NCBI GenBank assembly: GCA_039821605.1
Contig: JBCBNV010000001.1
Span: forward strand, 124,001 to 188,000
Source of the DNA: CALBPI01 sp039821605
GTDB lineage: Bacteria; Pseudomonadota; Gammaproteobacteria; Steroidobacterales; Woeseiaceae
Length of the DNA stretch: 64,000 nt
Reading direction: 5' to 3'
In this document: positions 16,225 to 25,207 of the stretch, one piece after another
Layout: every line of letters starts with the position of its first letter
How positions within the stretch are numbered: the stretch's first letter is position 1
Notes under the pieces: model-generated
What the model saw: only the letters and a program-made list of their open reading frames with translations
The model's database searches: none
Told to the model about the DNA's origin: nothing
Made by a program: the position numbers and the translations under genes

Positions 16225-18441
16225 TCAGCGTCGTGTCGTGTAGCCCAGGATGCCGCGCTCGAGCAGCTTGTCCGCCGGGTCTCCGACACTGGTCAGGCCC
16301 TTGAGTTCCAGCTGGATCGCGACCGACGTGTCGGCCGTGCCGTCACGACGACTGATGTAGCGGCGTGACACGATGCGCAGGCCCCAGCAGCAGCTCTCGT
16401 ACTCGACGCCGACGAAGCGTTCGAGCGAGGCGCGCTCGAGGAACGAGTAATTATAGCGCCCCACGACGTTCCACTGCGACGCGATGGGCCAGGACCACGA
16501 AATATCGCCCTGGTCGACGGCGTCGCGGCGGAAGCGGTAGGCCACGTTGACCACGCGCCCGTCGCCGGGGTTGTATTGCAGACGAAACTCGGACTGCGTG
16601 GATTCGTTGCTCTCCGTGTTCCACTGCTGGGTCAGGTCCACGTTCCAGTCGCCCCAGAGGTTCAGCGAGAGCTCGGCGATATAGTCCGAGGAGTTGCCAC
16701 TCGGCGTGATCTCGCCGGGCAGGATCACGCTCTGCGTGGACAGGTAACGGGTCTGGCCCAGTGTCGCGCGCAATACCGTGCGGCCCGTGTCCGAGGTGGC
16801 CAGCCGCGTCGAGACGCCGAACGTGAGCTGGTCCGTGTCGCCAATGCGGTCCAGGCCGATGTAGCGGTTGGCGCGGTAGAGCTGCTCGAGGCTTGCCACG
16901 GGCAGTATCGTGTCGAAGACCGGCAGCTCGCTCTGATCGCGAAATGGAATGTGTACGTAGTAGATGTGCGGCTCGAGTGTCTGGCGCAGCGTGCCGCCCT
17001 TGAGCTCCCGTTCGAACCGAAGCCCCGCGTCGAGCGTGGCGATGGGCAAACTGCGCGTCTGGGTCTCGTCGATGGGGTCGGTCTCGGGTTTGAGCCGGTA
17101 ATGCGTGTAGAGCCACTGCAGCTCGGGGCGCACGTAGTAGCCGCCGCCATCGACTTCCCAGGACAGGCTGGGCGCGACGTGAAAGCGCTCCCCCGTGACG
17201 CCCAGGTCGCGTTCGAAGTGCGTGACCTCGGCATCGAGCCCGACGTCGATGCCGCCGCTGATATCCTCCCAAAGCCCCTGCACGCGGATCGCGGGCAGCA
17301 GGCGGTAGGGTTCGTCCTCTGCCACGATCTGGTTGTCGATGGTCTGGTAGAGCGTGGCGCGGGCATCGGCGCGCCACTGGCGCCCCAGGTAGGCCAGGCC
17401 CACGGTGCGGTCGAGGTGTGTGGCACTGGCGCTCGACAGGCTGCCGCCGAGATCTTCGAGGTACTGGTCGTCGGAGACATCGGTGACGTCCGCGAAGGCG
17501 CGCCAGCGGTCTCCGAAGTCCGTCGTGTTGTTCCAGCGGAACAGTGTGCGGTCCAGTCGCGTCAGGTCGTCACCGGGCAGGTGTGCGACCTCCACATTGC
17601 CTCTCGACAATTCGGTCAGGTAGCGCGCGCTCGCCGTCAATTGCACGCCGCGGCGCGACAACAGTCGTGGTGTAAACGTCGCGTCGTAATTGGGCGCAAT
17701 GTTCCAGTACCAGGGCAGGCTGATGTCGAGTCCGTTGAGCCCCGACTGACCGATGTTGGGAAGCAGAAAGCCCGTCTTGCGTTGCGCGGAAATCGGGAAC
17801 GACAAGTAGGGCGTGTAAAGAATCGGCACGTCCTTGAAGCGTAGCGACAGGTTGCGCGCCTCACCCACCCCGTCGACGGTGTTGAGCGTGATTCGGTCGG
17901 CTTTGACGATCCAGTCGTCCTTGTCGGGCGGGCACGAGGTGTAGTTGACGCCGCGCAGTCGAATCTTCCCCGAACGGTCGATGCGCAGCAGGCTGGCCGC
18001 GCCGCGTGATGCGCCGTAGCCGAGTTGAAATACGGCGTCGCGAAACTCGACGCGGCCGTACAGATAGCTCAGCAGCGCCTCCTGGCCGACAATATTGGCG
18101 CCACCACCCGAATAGCGAATGTTGCCAAAAAGCGCCAAACTCGACTCATCGCGGTCGAATTTGCCGCTATCTGCGTCGAACCGGAATTCTCCTTGCCGCA
18201 CGGCCACGCCATCCGAGAGCACGGCGTCGCCACCCAGCGTGTAACGGCCCGATCCACTTTCGAACGCGACCTGACCCTCTGCCAGCCCGGTTTCCTGCGG
18301 TGTGTTGGCCGCAAACTGATTGACGCCGCAGAGCGGTGAGGGCTCCTGCGCGTGCGCATTCGCCGCGACCAGGCCCAGGCAAACGAGCAGGCGTGTGATT
18401 CCGCGCGGGCATCGGGAGCGATTGTGAAGCGAATCGGTGAT
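16225..18441 (-). CDS. lptD: LPS-assembly protein LptD (start codon unresolved)
   Basis: Outer membrane barrel that inserts lipopolysaccharide at the cell surface with LptE. About 740 residues from the likely signal peptide (GITRLLVCLGLVAANAHA). The jellyroll domain follows (EGQVAFESGSGRYTLGGDAVLSDGVAVRQGEF), then the beta-barrel. The disulfide cysteines are kept: one early (PLCGVN), one in NYTSCPPD, and a CC pair in ESCCWGLRIV. No ATG, GTG or TTG precedes the signal peptide closely. In-frame starts exist only at 18651 (GTG) and 18723, both inside the divergent amgK and giving a 90-residue Arg/His/Pro leader. I place the start at an ATC near 18441, tentatively. Confidence 0.85.
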   Translation of the reverse strand: MTDSLHNRSRCPRGITRLLVCLGLVAANAHAQEPSPLCGVNQFAANTPQETGLAEGQVAFESGSGRYTLGGDAVLSDGVAVRQGEFRFDADSGKFDRDESSLALFGNIRYSGGGANIVGQEALLSYLYGRVEFRDAVFQLGYGASRGAASLLRIDRSGKIRLRGVNYTSCPPDKDDWIVKADRITLNTVDGVGEARNLSLRFKDVPILYTPYLSFPISAQRKTGFLLPNIGQSGLNGLDISLPWYWNIAPNYDATFTPRLLSRRGVQLTASARYLTELSRGNVEVAHLPGDDLTRLDRTLFRWNNTTDFGDRWRAFADVTDVSDDQYLEDLGGSLSSASATHLDRTVGLAYLGRQWRADARATLYQTIDNQIVAEDEPYRLLPAIRVQGLWEDISGGIDVGLDAEVTHFERDLGVTGERFHVAPSLSWEVDGGGYYVRPELQWLYTHYRLKPETDPIDETQTRSLPIATLDAGLRFERELKGGTLRQTLEPHIYYVHIPFRDQSELPVFDTILPVASLEQLYRANRYIGLDRIGDTDQLTFGVSTRLATSDTGRTVLRATLGQTRYLSTQSVILPGEITPSGNSSDYIAELSLNLWGDWNVDLTQQWNTESNESTQSEFRLQYNPGDGRVVNVAYRFRRDAVDQGDISWSWPIASQWNVVGRYNYSFLERASLERFVGVEYESCCWGLRIVSRRYISRRDGTADTSVAIQLELKGLTSVGDPADKLLERGILGYTTRR

Positions 18442-18566
18442 GACGGAATAGCCGGTCCGGGGCGATCCGCGGCAGTGTAATGCATTGTCCGCACAGGGTC
18501 TTGCCGTGCCCGGTTGGCTGGCGCGCGGTAGTATCCGCGCCTGTTGCCGCCAACAGTGAGGTGCCT

Positions 18567-19619
18567 GTGGCCAGACATTCCGGGGACGATGCCGCAACCG
18601 CTGATGACGGTGCGGCGCGTGAACAGTCGATGGCCCAATGGCTGTCGTCACTGGGTCTTTCCGAGGCGACGCTCGAAGCGGCTTCCGAGGATGCGAGTTT
18701 CCGCCGCTACCTGCGTCTGACACCTGGCGCCGCCGCGTGGCCGTACCCGGACCACACCTCGCTCATCGTGATGGACGCGCCGCCACCCCAGGAAGACTGT
18801 CGTCCGTTCCTGCACGTGGCACAGGGCTTTGCGTCGCTGGGTCTGCCCGTGCCCGATGTGCTTGCCGATGACGTCGCGCAGGGTTTCCTGCTGCTCTCCG
18901 ATCTCGGCAACCAGGCCTTGTTACCGCAGCTCGAAGCAGCGCCGGAACTGGCCGACGCGCTTTATGCGCGGGCCGGTGACTGTCTGCACCAGTTGCAGTC
19001 GCGTGGCGGCGCGTTTGCGGACACGCTGCCAACCTACGACGAGGCGCTATTGCGGCGCGAGATGGCGCTGTTCAGTGAATGGTTGTGCGCGAGACACCTG
19101 GGGCTCGAATGGAGCGATGAGGACCGGCGCCAATGGTCGCTCCTCACGGACCGACTGGTTGCCAATGCCCTGCAACAGCCACAGACCGCGGTGCACCGGG
19201 ACTTCCATTCGCGCAATCTCATGCTCGACGCCGACCTCGGTCTCTGGATCATCGACTTCCAGGATGCTGTTCGTGGCCCGTTCACCTACGACCTCGTGTC
19301 GCTGCTGCGCGATTGTTATATCGAATGGCCTATCCAGCAGGTCACCGACTGGGCCGTTCGCTGGTTCGATGATGCGCCGCTGGCCGCGACCCAGTCACAG
19401 GCGCAAAACCTGCGCTGGTTCTTCCTGAGCGGCGTGCAGCGCCAACTCAAGGCAGCCGGCATTTTCGCGCGCCTGGGCCACCGCGACGGCAAGTGGCATT
19501 TCCTCGCCGACGTGCCGCGCACGCTCGGCTACATCACGCAGCTCTCGGGCGCCTACCCTGAGCTCGATTGGCTCATCGAGCTCATCGAAACACGCTGTCT
19601 GCCGGCACTCGCCCAGTGA
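18567..19619 (+). CDS. amgK: N-acetylmuramate/N-acetylglucosamine anomeric kinase
   Basis: Phosphorylates MurNAc (and GlcNAc) at C1 in the peptidoglycan recycling bypass that confers intrinsic fosfomycin tolerance in pseudomonads. 350 residues from a GTG at 18567, preceded by GAGG at good spacing; an ATG at 18630 would give 329. Aminoglycoside-phosphotransferase fold with ASEDASFRRYLRL near the start, the catalytic loop VHRDFHSRNLM and the metal-binding WIIDFQDAVRGPFTYDLVSLL. Directly coupled to murU and divergent from lptD, the same arrangement as in Pseudomonas putida. Confidence 0.92.
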   Translation: MARHSGDDAATADDGAAREQSMAQWLSSLGLSEATLEAASEDASFRRYLRLTPGAAAWPYPDHTSLIVMDAPPPQEDCRPFLHVAQGFASLGLPVPDVLADDVAQGFLLLSDLGNQALLPQLEAAPELADALYARAGDCLHQLQSRGGAFADTLPTYDEALLRREMALFSEWLCARHLGLEWSDEDRRQWSLLTDRLVANALQQPQTAVHRDFHSRNLMLDADLGLWIIDFQDAVRGPFTYDLVSLLRDCYIEWPIQQVTDWAVRWFDDAPLAATQSQAQNLRWFFLSGVQRQLKAAGIFARLGHRDGKWHFLADVPRTLGYITQLSGAYPELDWLIELIETRCLPALAQ

Positions 19620-20287
19620 CGTCGGCGCTGCTGCTCTGCGCGGGCCGCGGTGAACGGTTGCGCCCCCTGACCGACACGCTGCCCAAACCACTCGTCGAGG
19701 TAGGTGGTGAGACGCTCGTGGGCCGGCATTTGCGTGCCCTGGCCGCGGCGGGTGTGGCACGCGTCGTGATCAATCTGGGCTGGCTCGGCGAACGGATTGT
19801 CGAGCACGTGGGCGATGGCTCGCGCTACGGCGTGCGCGTGCTCTACAGCCCCGAAGGCTACCCGACGCTCGACACGGGCGGCGCCATCGTCCGCGCGCTG
19901 GCGCTGCTCGACGACGCGCCATTCTGGGTGGTCAACGCGGACATCTACACAGACTTCGAATTTGCTGCGGGCCCGAGCTCGCTGCTCGACGGCACCCGGG
20001 CCGCGATTGGGCTGACGCCGAACCCCGAGTACCGTGACGGTGGCGACTTTTCGCCGGTCGGCAACCGCGCGCACAACGCAGGCGCCGTGATGCAGACCTT
20101 TTCGGGGATCGCCTGCTATTCACCGTCGTTCTTCTCTGAATGCGACGACGGGCGATTCTCGGTTGTGCCCCTGCTGCGTGCGGCCGCCGACGCCGGCGCG
20201 CTTGGTGCCTTTGCGGTCGGGCCGCAGTGGTTCGACGTCGGTACACCAGAACGCCTTGCGACACTGCGTGCGGCCGTCGCACCCTGA
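19616..20287 (+). CDS. murU: N-acetylmuramate-1-phosphate uridylyltransferase
   Basis: Makes UDP-MurNAc from MurNAc-1-phosphate, the step after AmgK, bypassing de novo UDP-MurNAc synthesis. 223 residues from a GTG at 19616 that overlaps the amgK stop (GTGA). Nucleotidyltransferase signature LLLCAGRGERLRPLTDTLPKPLVEVGG with the catalytic Lys, then LDTGGAIVRAL and the metal-binding VNADIY. The end, GPQWFDVGTPERLATL, is typical. The frame is open upstream of 19616 but only inside amgK. Confidence 0.94.
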   Translation: MTSALLLCAGRGERLRPLTDTLPKPLVEVGGETLVGRHLRALAAAGVARVVINLGWLGERIVEHVGDGSRYGVRVLYSPEGYPTLDTGGAIVRALALLDDAPFWVVNADIYTDFEFAAGPSSLLDGTRAAIGLTPNPEYRDGGDFSPVGNRAHNAGAVMQTFSGIACYSPSFFSECDDGRFSVVPLLRAAADAGALGAFAVGPQWFDVGTPERLATLRAAVAP

Positions 20288-20371
20288 TGCCTTGAACCGG
20301 CGCGCGACACCGTTTGGCCTCTGTCGCTCAGGTTCCGGGGCCGCCGCCCAGGCAGCCGGCTCCTGCCCGCG

Positions 20372-20998
20372 TCAGGCCACGGCGCGCATACGCAGTCGCG
20401 ACTCGAGGATGGGTTGGATGCGTCGCTCGGTCTCCGTGAGGTCCCAATCGAGCCCCAGTCCCGACAGGTCAGTCACTTCGAGCCCCTGCATCCCACAGGG
20501 ATTGATGCGCGCAAAGGGCTCAAGGTCCATGTCCACGTTTAGCGCCATGCCGTGATAGCTGCAGCCGCGGCGAATGCGCAGACCGATACTCGCGACCTTG
20601 CGGCCCTCGACGTACACGCCCGGCGCATCGCGGCGGGCCCTGGCCACGATGCCCGCGTCGGCGAGCAATTCGATGACGCTGTCTTCGAGTGCACTCACGA
20701 GCGCGCGCACGCCGAGCCCCGCGCGGCGCACATTAATGAGCGGGTAGATCATGAGCTGGCCCGGCCCGTGATAGGTGACCTGGCCACCGCGGTCGATCTG
20801 CACGAGCGGGATGTCGCCGGGCGCGAGAACGTGCTCGCGACTGGCCGCCATGCCCAGCGTAAACACGGGCGGATGTTCGCAGAACCAGAGCAGGTCGTGC
20901 GCTTCGGGCCCGCGCTCATCGGTATACGCCTGCATGCGCCGCCAGAGCGGCTCGTAGTCCTGCCGCCCCAGTGATTCGACGAGGTGGGTCGCGTTCAC
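20372..20998 (-). CDS. lipB: Octanoyl-[acyl-carrier-protein]:protein N-octanoyltransferase
   Basis: Transfers octanoate from ACP to lipoyl domains. 208 residues with the active-site motifs GQVTYHGPGQLMIYPL, the catalytic lysine in GRKVASIGLRIRRG and the catalytic cysteine in INPCGMQGLEVTDL. GTG start overlapping the ybeD stop (GTGA). lipA normally follows lipB; here the gene is followed by convergent murU, so lipoyl synthase must be encoded elsewhere. Confidence 0.96.
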   Translation of the reverse strand: MNATHLVESLGRQDYEPLWRRMQAYTDERGPEAHDLLWFCEHPPVFTLGMAASREHVLAPGDIPLVQIDRGGQVTYHGPGQLMIYPLINVRRAGLGVRALVSALEDSVIELLADAGIVARARRDAPGVYVEGRKVASIGLRIRRGCSYHGMALNVDMDLEPFARINPCGMQGLEVTDLSGLGLDWDLTETERRIQPILESRLRMRAVA

Positions 20999-21267
20999 AA
21001 CGCCATGACGACCTGGTCGTCCGCCGTTAATGCTTCGTAGATCGCGTCGAGCTGCGCTTTGCTCTCGGCCGTGATCTCGATCGTCACCGACAGGAAGCTG
21101 CCGTTGCGGCTTTCGCGCGAGACGACCGACAACGGCGCCTTGTCGCCCGTGTGTGCGCTCACGAGCGCCGTGGCGTGCGCCTCGAACTCGGCATCGTTGC
21201 GGCCCATGACCTTGATGGGGAATGTCGTCGGGAACTCGAGTAGCGTTTCGTCGCTGTCGTCACTCAT
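20995..21267 (-). CDS. ybeD: DUF493 (YbeD) family protein
   Basis: 90 residues from the ATG at 21267 (ATGA overlap with dat); the frame is open 15 codons further up but only inside dat. Ferredoxin-like ACT-type fold expected, with the family core LEFPTTFPIKVMGRN, SVVSRESRNGSFLSVTIEITAESKAQLDAIYEAL. The role is unknown, although it is conserved between dacA/dat and lipB across gammaproteobacteria. Confidence 0.92.
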   Translation of the reverse strand: MSDDSDETLLEFPTTFPIKVMGRNDAEFEAHATALVSAHTGDKAPLSVVSRESRNGSFLSVTIEITAESKAQLDAIYEALTADDQVVMAL

Positions 21268-22121
21268 GCGTCTGCCTTCAGTTCCTGGTAGCCGGCGAAC
21301 AGCGTGCGCCACACGGGACCCGTCTCGCCATTGCCGACGGGCACCCCGTCCAGTTCCGAGATGGGCATGATCTCACGCGTGCTCGACATCACTAGGATCT
21401 CGTCGGCGGCACGAAACTCGTCCAGGTCCACGCGACGCGTTTCCACGGGTATGCCGCAGCGATCTGCGATTTCTACGGTCAGCGCACGCGTCACGCTTGG
21501 CAGCACGCGTGCGTCTTCGACAGGCAAAGCCAGCGTGCCCCCGCTGACGCAGCCGACGGCGCTCGTGGCGCCCTCGATCAGCTCACCGTCGCGCGCGAGA
21601 ATGGCCTCGGCGGCGCCTGCCTCGCTCGCGGCCTGTTTGGCCAGCACATTGGGCAACAGCGATGTCGACTTGATGTCACAACGCGCCCAGCGCTGATCGG
21701 GCAGCACGATGGCCGACAGGCCCTTGGCATAGGTGGCCGCATCGATGGGTGCCAGACGGTTCGACATAGCGAACAGATGGGTCTGGGCCGCGTCGGGGAA
21801 GCGGTGGTCGCGGCCCCCGACACCCACGCGCGTCAGTTGCAGGTACAGCGACTGATTGCCGCCGCCATTGGCTTCGATGACGGCCATGAGGATGGCCGTG
21901 AAGTCTTCGGCACTGCGGCCCAGAGGTAAGTGGATCTCGGCGCAGCTGCGCGCGAGTCGCGCCAGGTGCTTGTCCAGCCCGAGCGGTTTGCCGTCGTAGA
22001 CGGGCAGCACTTCATAGATGCCATCGCCGAACAGGTAGCCGCGATCGAGCGGCGAGATGTGCACGTCAGCCAGCGGCTTGAGCTGCCCCTCGTGCCATGC
22101 GTGTTGGAGTGCCTGCGCCAC
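21264..22121 (-). CDS. dat: D-amino acid aminotransferase (class IV)
   Basis: PLP-dependent transaminase likely interconverting D-alanine and D-glutamate with their keto acids. 285 residues of fold-type IV. The N-terminal segment ISPLDRGYLFGDGIYEVLPVYDGKPL and the PLP-lysine in RCDIKSTSLLPNVLAKQAA (Lys151) are clear, as is GATSAVGCVSGGTLALP near the C-terminus. It sits directly after dacA, which fits a role in D-amino acid or wall metabolism. A branched-chain or aminodeoxychorismate lyase specificity is possible from sequence alone. Confidence 0.88.
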   Translation of the reverse strand: MAQALQHAWHEGQLKPLADVHISPLDRGYLFGDGIYEVLPVYDGKPLGLDKHLARLARSCAEIHLPLGRSAEDFTAILMAVIEANGGGNQSLYLQLTRVGVGGRDHRFPDAAQTHLFAMSNRLAPIDAATYAKGLSAIVLPDQRWARCDIKSTSLLPNVLAKQAASEAGAAEAILARDGELIEGATSAVGCVSGGTLALPVEDARVLPSVTRALTVEIADRCGIPVETRRVDLDEFRAADEILVMSSTREIMPISELDGVPVGNGETGPVWRTLFAGYQELKADA

Positions 22122-22130
22122 GCCGCGACC

Positions 22131-23285
22131 TCAGTTGAACCAGAGCCGGACTTCGTCGGTCATGCGCTTCCAGAGCCCGCCGCGTTCGACGGAGCCGAGC
22201 AGCTGCACGGGCGCGCTCGTGAGCTCCTCGCCATCGAGGGAGACGCTCACGCGCCCGACCTCGGCGCCTTGCTCGAGGGGTGCGTACAGCGTACGGCGCA
22301 CGGTCAGTGTCGGCGCGAGTTCGTCCCAGGCGCCGCGGGGCACGGTGACGAACAGATCCCGCGCGAGGCCCAGCGGCACCGCGTCGGCGCCGCCTTTCCA
22401 GACTTTGGCGTTGTCGATCGCGGCGCCCGCGGCATACAGCCGGCGCGTTTCGAAGAAACGAAAGCCGTAGTTGAGGAGTGCGCGGCTCGCGTCAGTGCGG
22501 GCGCGGTCACTCGCCGTGCCCATAACCGCCGAGATCAGCCGCATGTTGCCGCGTTTCGCCGAGGTGACGAGACACCAGCCCGCGGCCTCGGTCCTGCCCG
22601 TCTTCATGCCGTCCACGCCGTCGCTGCCCAACAGCCGATTGCGGTTTGGCTGTGACACGCCTTCCCAGCTGTAGGACGTCTGGCTGTAGCGGAAGTACTG
22701 ATCGGGGAATTCACGGATGATCGCGCGCGCCAGCTTGGTCATATCGCGTGCCGTGGAGAACTGGTTCTCGGCCGGCAGCCCGTGCGAGTTGCGAAACGAG
22801 GTCGACAGCATGCCGAGTTCGCCGGCAAAGCTGTTCATCAAATCAGTAAACACGGACTCGGTGCCGGCCACGTGCTCCGCCAGTGCCACACTGGCGTCGT
22901 TGCCGGAGACCACAATCATGCCCTGCAACAGGTTTTCCACGGTCACCCGGCTGCCGAGCCGCGCGTACATCGTCGATGACCCACCCTGGCCCGCCGCGTG
23001 GGCGCGTTCACTGATGCGCACTTCATCTGTCAGCGTGATCTGCCCCGCTTCGAGCGCCTTGAAGACCACATAGGCCGTCATGAGCTTGGTCAGGCTCGCG
23101 GGTTCGACCTGCAGGTCCGGATTCATGGCGGCCACGGCGGCCCCGCTGTTGGCGTCGATGACGAGGTAGCTCGACGCGTTGAGCGCGGGCGCCGCCGGCG
23201 TCGGCATGCGGTTGGCCCAGGCGCTGGCGGCCGCAAGGCTCAGGCTGGCCAGGATCGTGATCAGGCGGGTGGCGTATTGGGTCAT
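22131..23285 (-). CDS. dacA: D-alanyl-D-alanine carboxypeptidase (PBP5/6 type)
   Basis: Trims the terminal D-Ala from peptidoglycan stem peptides. 384 residues with a signal peptide (about 1-24). All three penicillin-binding motifs are present: SLTK at 64-67, SGN at 127-129 and KTG at 228-230. The C-terminal beta-sandwich and a terminal amphipathic segment (KRMTDEVRLWFN) for membrane anchoring are present. Located between rlpA and dat in the wall operon. Confidence 0.95.
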   Translation of the reverse strand: MTQYATRLITILASLSLAAASAWANRMPTPAAPALNASSYLVIDANSGAAVAAMNPDLQVEPASLTKLMTAYVVFKALEAGQITLTDEVRISERAHAAGQGGSSTMYARLGSRVTVENLLQGMIVVSGNDASVALAEHVAGTESVFTDLMNSFAGELGMLSTSFRNSHGLPAENQFSTARDMTKLARAIIREFPDQYFRYSQTSYSWEGVSQPNRNRLLGSDGVDGMKTGRTEAAGWCLVTSAKRGNMRLISAVMGTASDRARTDASRALLNYGFRFFETRRLYAAGAAIDNAKVWKGGADAVPLGLARDLFVTVPRGAWDELAPTLTVRRTLYAPLEQGAEVGRVSVSLDGEELTSAPVQLLGSVERGGLWKRMTDEVRLWFN

Positions 23286-23391
23286 GAGTCTCGGGGCGCG
23301 GAAAAGCGCGCATTATTTCACAGGGCTGGGTGGCGTGCCGATCGGCTCGGCACCAGAGGTGAGACCGCGCAGTCTGGCGGCTGTTCCGGGC

Positions 23392-24183
23392 TTACTGCGC
23401 GCTCGCCGTTGCCGCGTCGACGAGGCGGATATCGCGGATGCCAATGGCCGCAAGCAGGCCGCTGATGCGGTCAAAGCTGGCGACGTCACCGATGGGACCG
23501 ACACGGACACGGTACACGGCACCGCTGGTCGTATCGGCCTGCGCGAGGAAGGCATCGTCGACACCCGCGTCGGCCAACTGCCGCAGCCGTCGCTCCGCGT
23601 TGTCTCGTTCCGAGAAGGCGCCCACCTGCATGTAGAGCGCTTCGCCCGGGGCGCTGGCCGTGGTCGTGGTCGCCGAATTGGGTGCATCGAACGTCATTGC
23701 TTCGACCTCGACGAGTGCCGTGCCCGCGTCGATCATATCGAGCGCGGTGGCGGCGGCGTAGGACAGGTCGATGATGCGGTTGTCGACGAAGGGCCCGCGA
23801 TCGTTGACGCGAACGACGATGGAGCGGCCATTGCCCAGGTGGGTCACACGGACCCAGGTGGGCAGCGGCAGCGTCTTGTGTGCCGCGGTCATGGCGTGCA
23901 TGTCGTAGACCTCGCCCGAGGAGGTGCGCCGCCCGTGAAACTTGCGGCCGTACCAGCTGGCGACGCCGCGCTCGCGGTAGTTGTCGGCTGTGTCACTGAC
24001 GTAGTAGCGCTGGCCGGCCACTTCATAGAAGCGGGGGTTGCCGTAGCGACTTCGCGGTTCCGGGCCGGGCTCGCGACTCGAGGGCGTGACGCCCGGGTCG
24101 TTGCGGGGCGGGCCGTCGCCGGCCTCGAACGTGCCGCAACCCGCGAGCAGGGCGACGATCAGCAGCGGCCCGAGCCGCTTCAT
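23392..24183 (-). CDS. rlpA: RlpA septal lipoprotein / lytic transglycosylase
   Basis: 263 residues from the ATG at 24183, which overlaps the mltB stop (ATGA) and opens a lipoprotein signal peptide with lipobox LLAGC. Next comes the double-psi beta-barrel (GVASWYGRKFHGRRTSSGEVYDMHAMTAAHKTLPLPTWVRVTHL, VRVNDRGPFVDNRIIDLS) and a C-terminal SPOR domain (ALYMQVGAFSERDNAERRLRQL) that binds denuded septal glycan. In Pseudomonas RlpA cleaves glycan without stem peptides, the product of amidases. Confidence 0.95.
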   Translation of the reverse strand: MKRLGPLLIVALLAGCGTFEAGDGPPRNDPGVTPSSREPGPEPRSRYGNPRFYEVAGQRYYVSDTADNYRERGVASWYGRKFHGRRTSSGEVYDMHAMTAAHKTLPLPTWVRVTHLGNGRSIVVRVNDRGPFVDNRIIDLSYAAATALDMIDAGTALVEVEAMTFDAPNSATTTTASAPGEALYMQVGAFSERDNAERRLRQLADAGVDDAFLAQADTTSGAVYRVRVGPIGDVASFDRISGLLAAIGIRDIRLVDAATASAQ

Positions 24184-25187
24184 GGTGCCGCGGCCACCTC
24201 GCTGGCGTGCCGGGCGGCTGCGATCTCGTTGCCGAGCTGCCACACGGCCATCGCGTACATGGTGCTGCGGTTGTAGCGCGTGATCACGTAGAAGTTGTGG
24301 AAGCCGACGTGCAGCTCGCGACCTGCGTCGCCTTCGAACACGATGACGCGTGCCGTGTCGCCCGCGAGTTTGGCAGTATCGAATTCCAGACCTTGTTCGC
24401 GCAGCGCCTTGATATCGAGCGGATCGGCCAGCTTGTTCTCGGCGGGCAGTGCCAGGCTCGCGTCTGCCGCGAGTGACGCGCTTGTCACCACGGGCGCACC
24501 CGGTTTCCAGCGGTGGCGCCGGAAGTACTCGGCGACGCTCGCGAGCACGTCGTCCCAGTTGTTGAACAGATCCTTCCTGCCGTCACCGTCGCCATCGTCG
24601 GCGTAGGCGCGGTAGCTTGAAGGAATGAACTGCGGGGCACCCATGGCGCCCGCGTAGGAACCCAGCGCTGTGCGCGGGTCGATGTCTTCTTCGCGCGCGA
24701 GCTGCAGGAAGTGGCCGAGTTCCTTTCTGAAGAAGTTGGCCCGGGGCGGGTAGTCGAAGCCCAGCGTCACGAGCGCATCGAGCACGCGGTGTTTCCCCGT
24801 GATGCGGCCGTAGTAGGTCTCGACGCCGATGATGCCGACAAGGATCTCGGCGGGGACGCCCGTGTCTGCGCTGATGCGGTCAATGGCGTCTGCATGCTCG
24901 GCCCAGAACGCCACGCCCGCCTTGACGCGCTTGGGCTGGATAAAGATGTCGCGGTATTCGTGCCAGGGCTTGGTGCGCTCCGCGGGCCGGCGCATGGCCT
25001 CGAGGATGCCCTCCTGCACCTCGGCCTCACCGAGCAGAACCGTGAGCTCGGTGCGATCGAAGCCATGTTGCTCGACCATGTCGTCGATGAAGGCACGGAC
25101 GTCATCGCGCCCGGTGTCGATGGCGCTGGCGCTACCGGCGCAGATCAAGGCGAGGGTGGCAAGGAGCATGCGGCAGATTGAGTGCAT
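24180..25187 (-). CDS. mltB: Membrane-bound lytic murein transglycosylase B
   Basis: Cleaves peptidoglycan glycan strands to 1,6-anhydromuropeptides. 335 residues from the ATG at 25187, chosen because GGAGGA lies 10 bp upstream; a TTG at 25211 overlapping the rodA stop is the alternative. The signal peptide (MHSICRMLLATLALICAGSASA) has no lipobox cysteine at the cleavage site, so the protein may be periplasmic rather than acylated. Catalytic Glu in GIIGVETYYGRITGKHRVLDAL, and the SLT2-type GAPQFIPSSYRAYA. Confidence 0.93.
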   Translation of the reverse strand: MHSICRMLLATLALICAGSASAIDTGRDDVRAFIDDMVEQHGFDRTELTVLLGEAEVQEGILEAMRRPAERTKPWHEYRDIFIQPKRVKAGVAFWAEHADAIDRISADTGVPAEILVGIIGVETYYGRITGKHRVLDALVTLGFDYPPRANFFRKELGHFLQLAREEDIDPRTALGSYAGAMGAPQFIPSSYRAYADDGDGDGRKDLFNNWDDVLASVAEYFRRHRWKPGAPVVTSASLAADASLALPAENKLADPLDIKALREQGLEFDTAKLAGDTARVIVFEGDAGRELHVGFHNFYVITRYNRSTMYAMAVWQLGNEIAAARHASEVAAAP

Positions 25188-25207
25188 CGCGTCGGTGTCC
25201 TCCGTGG

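Noticed and set aside
14157..17844. Long plus-strand frames opposite pdxA, surA and lptD
   Set aside because: Shadows of the conserved operon on the minus strand; composition is unlike genuine proteins of this genome.
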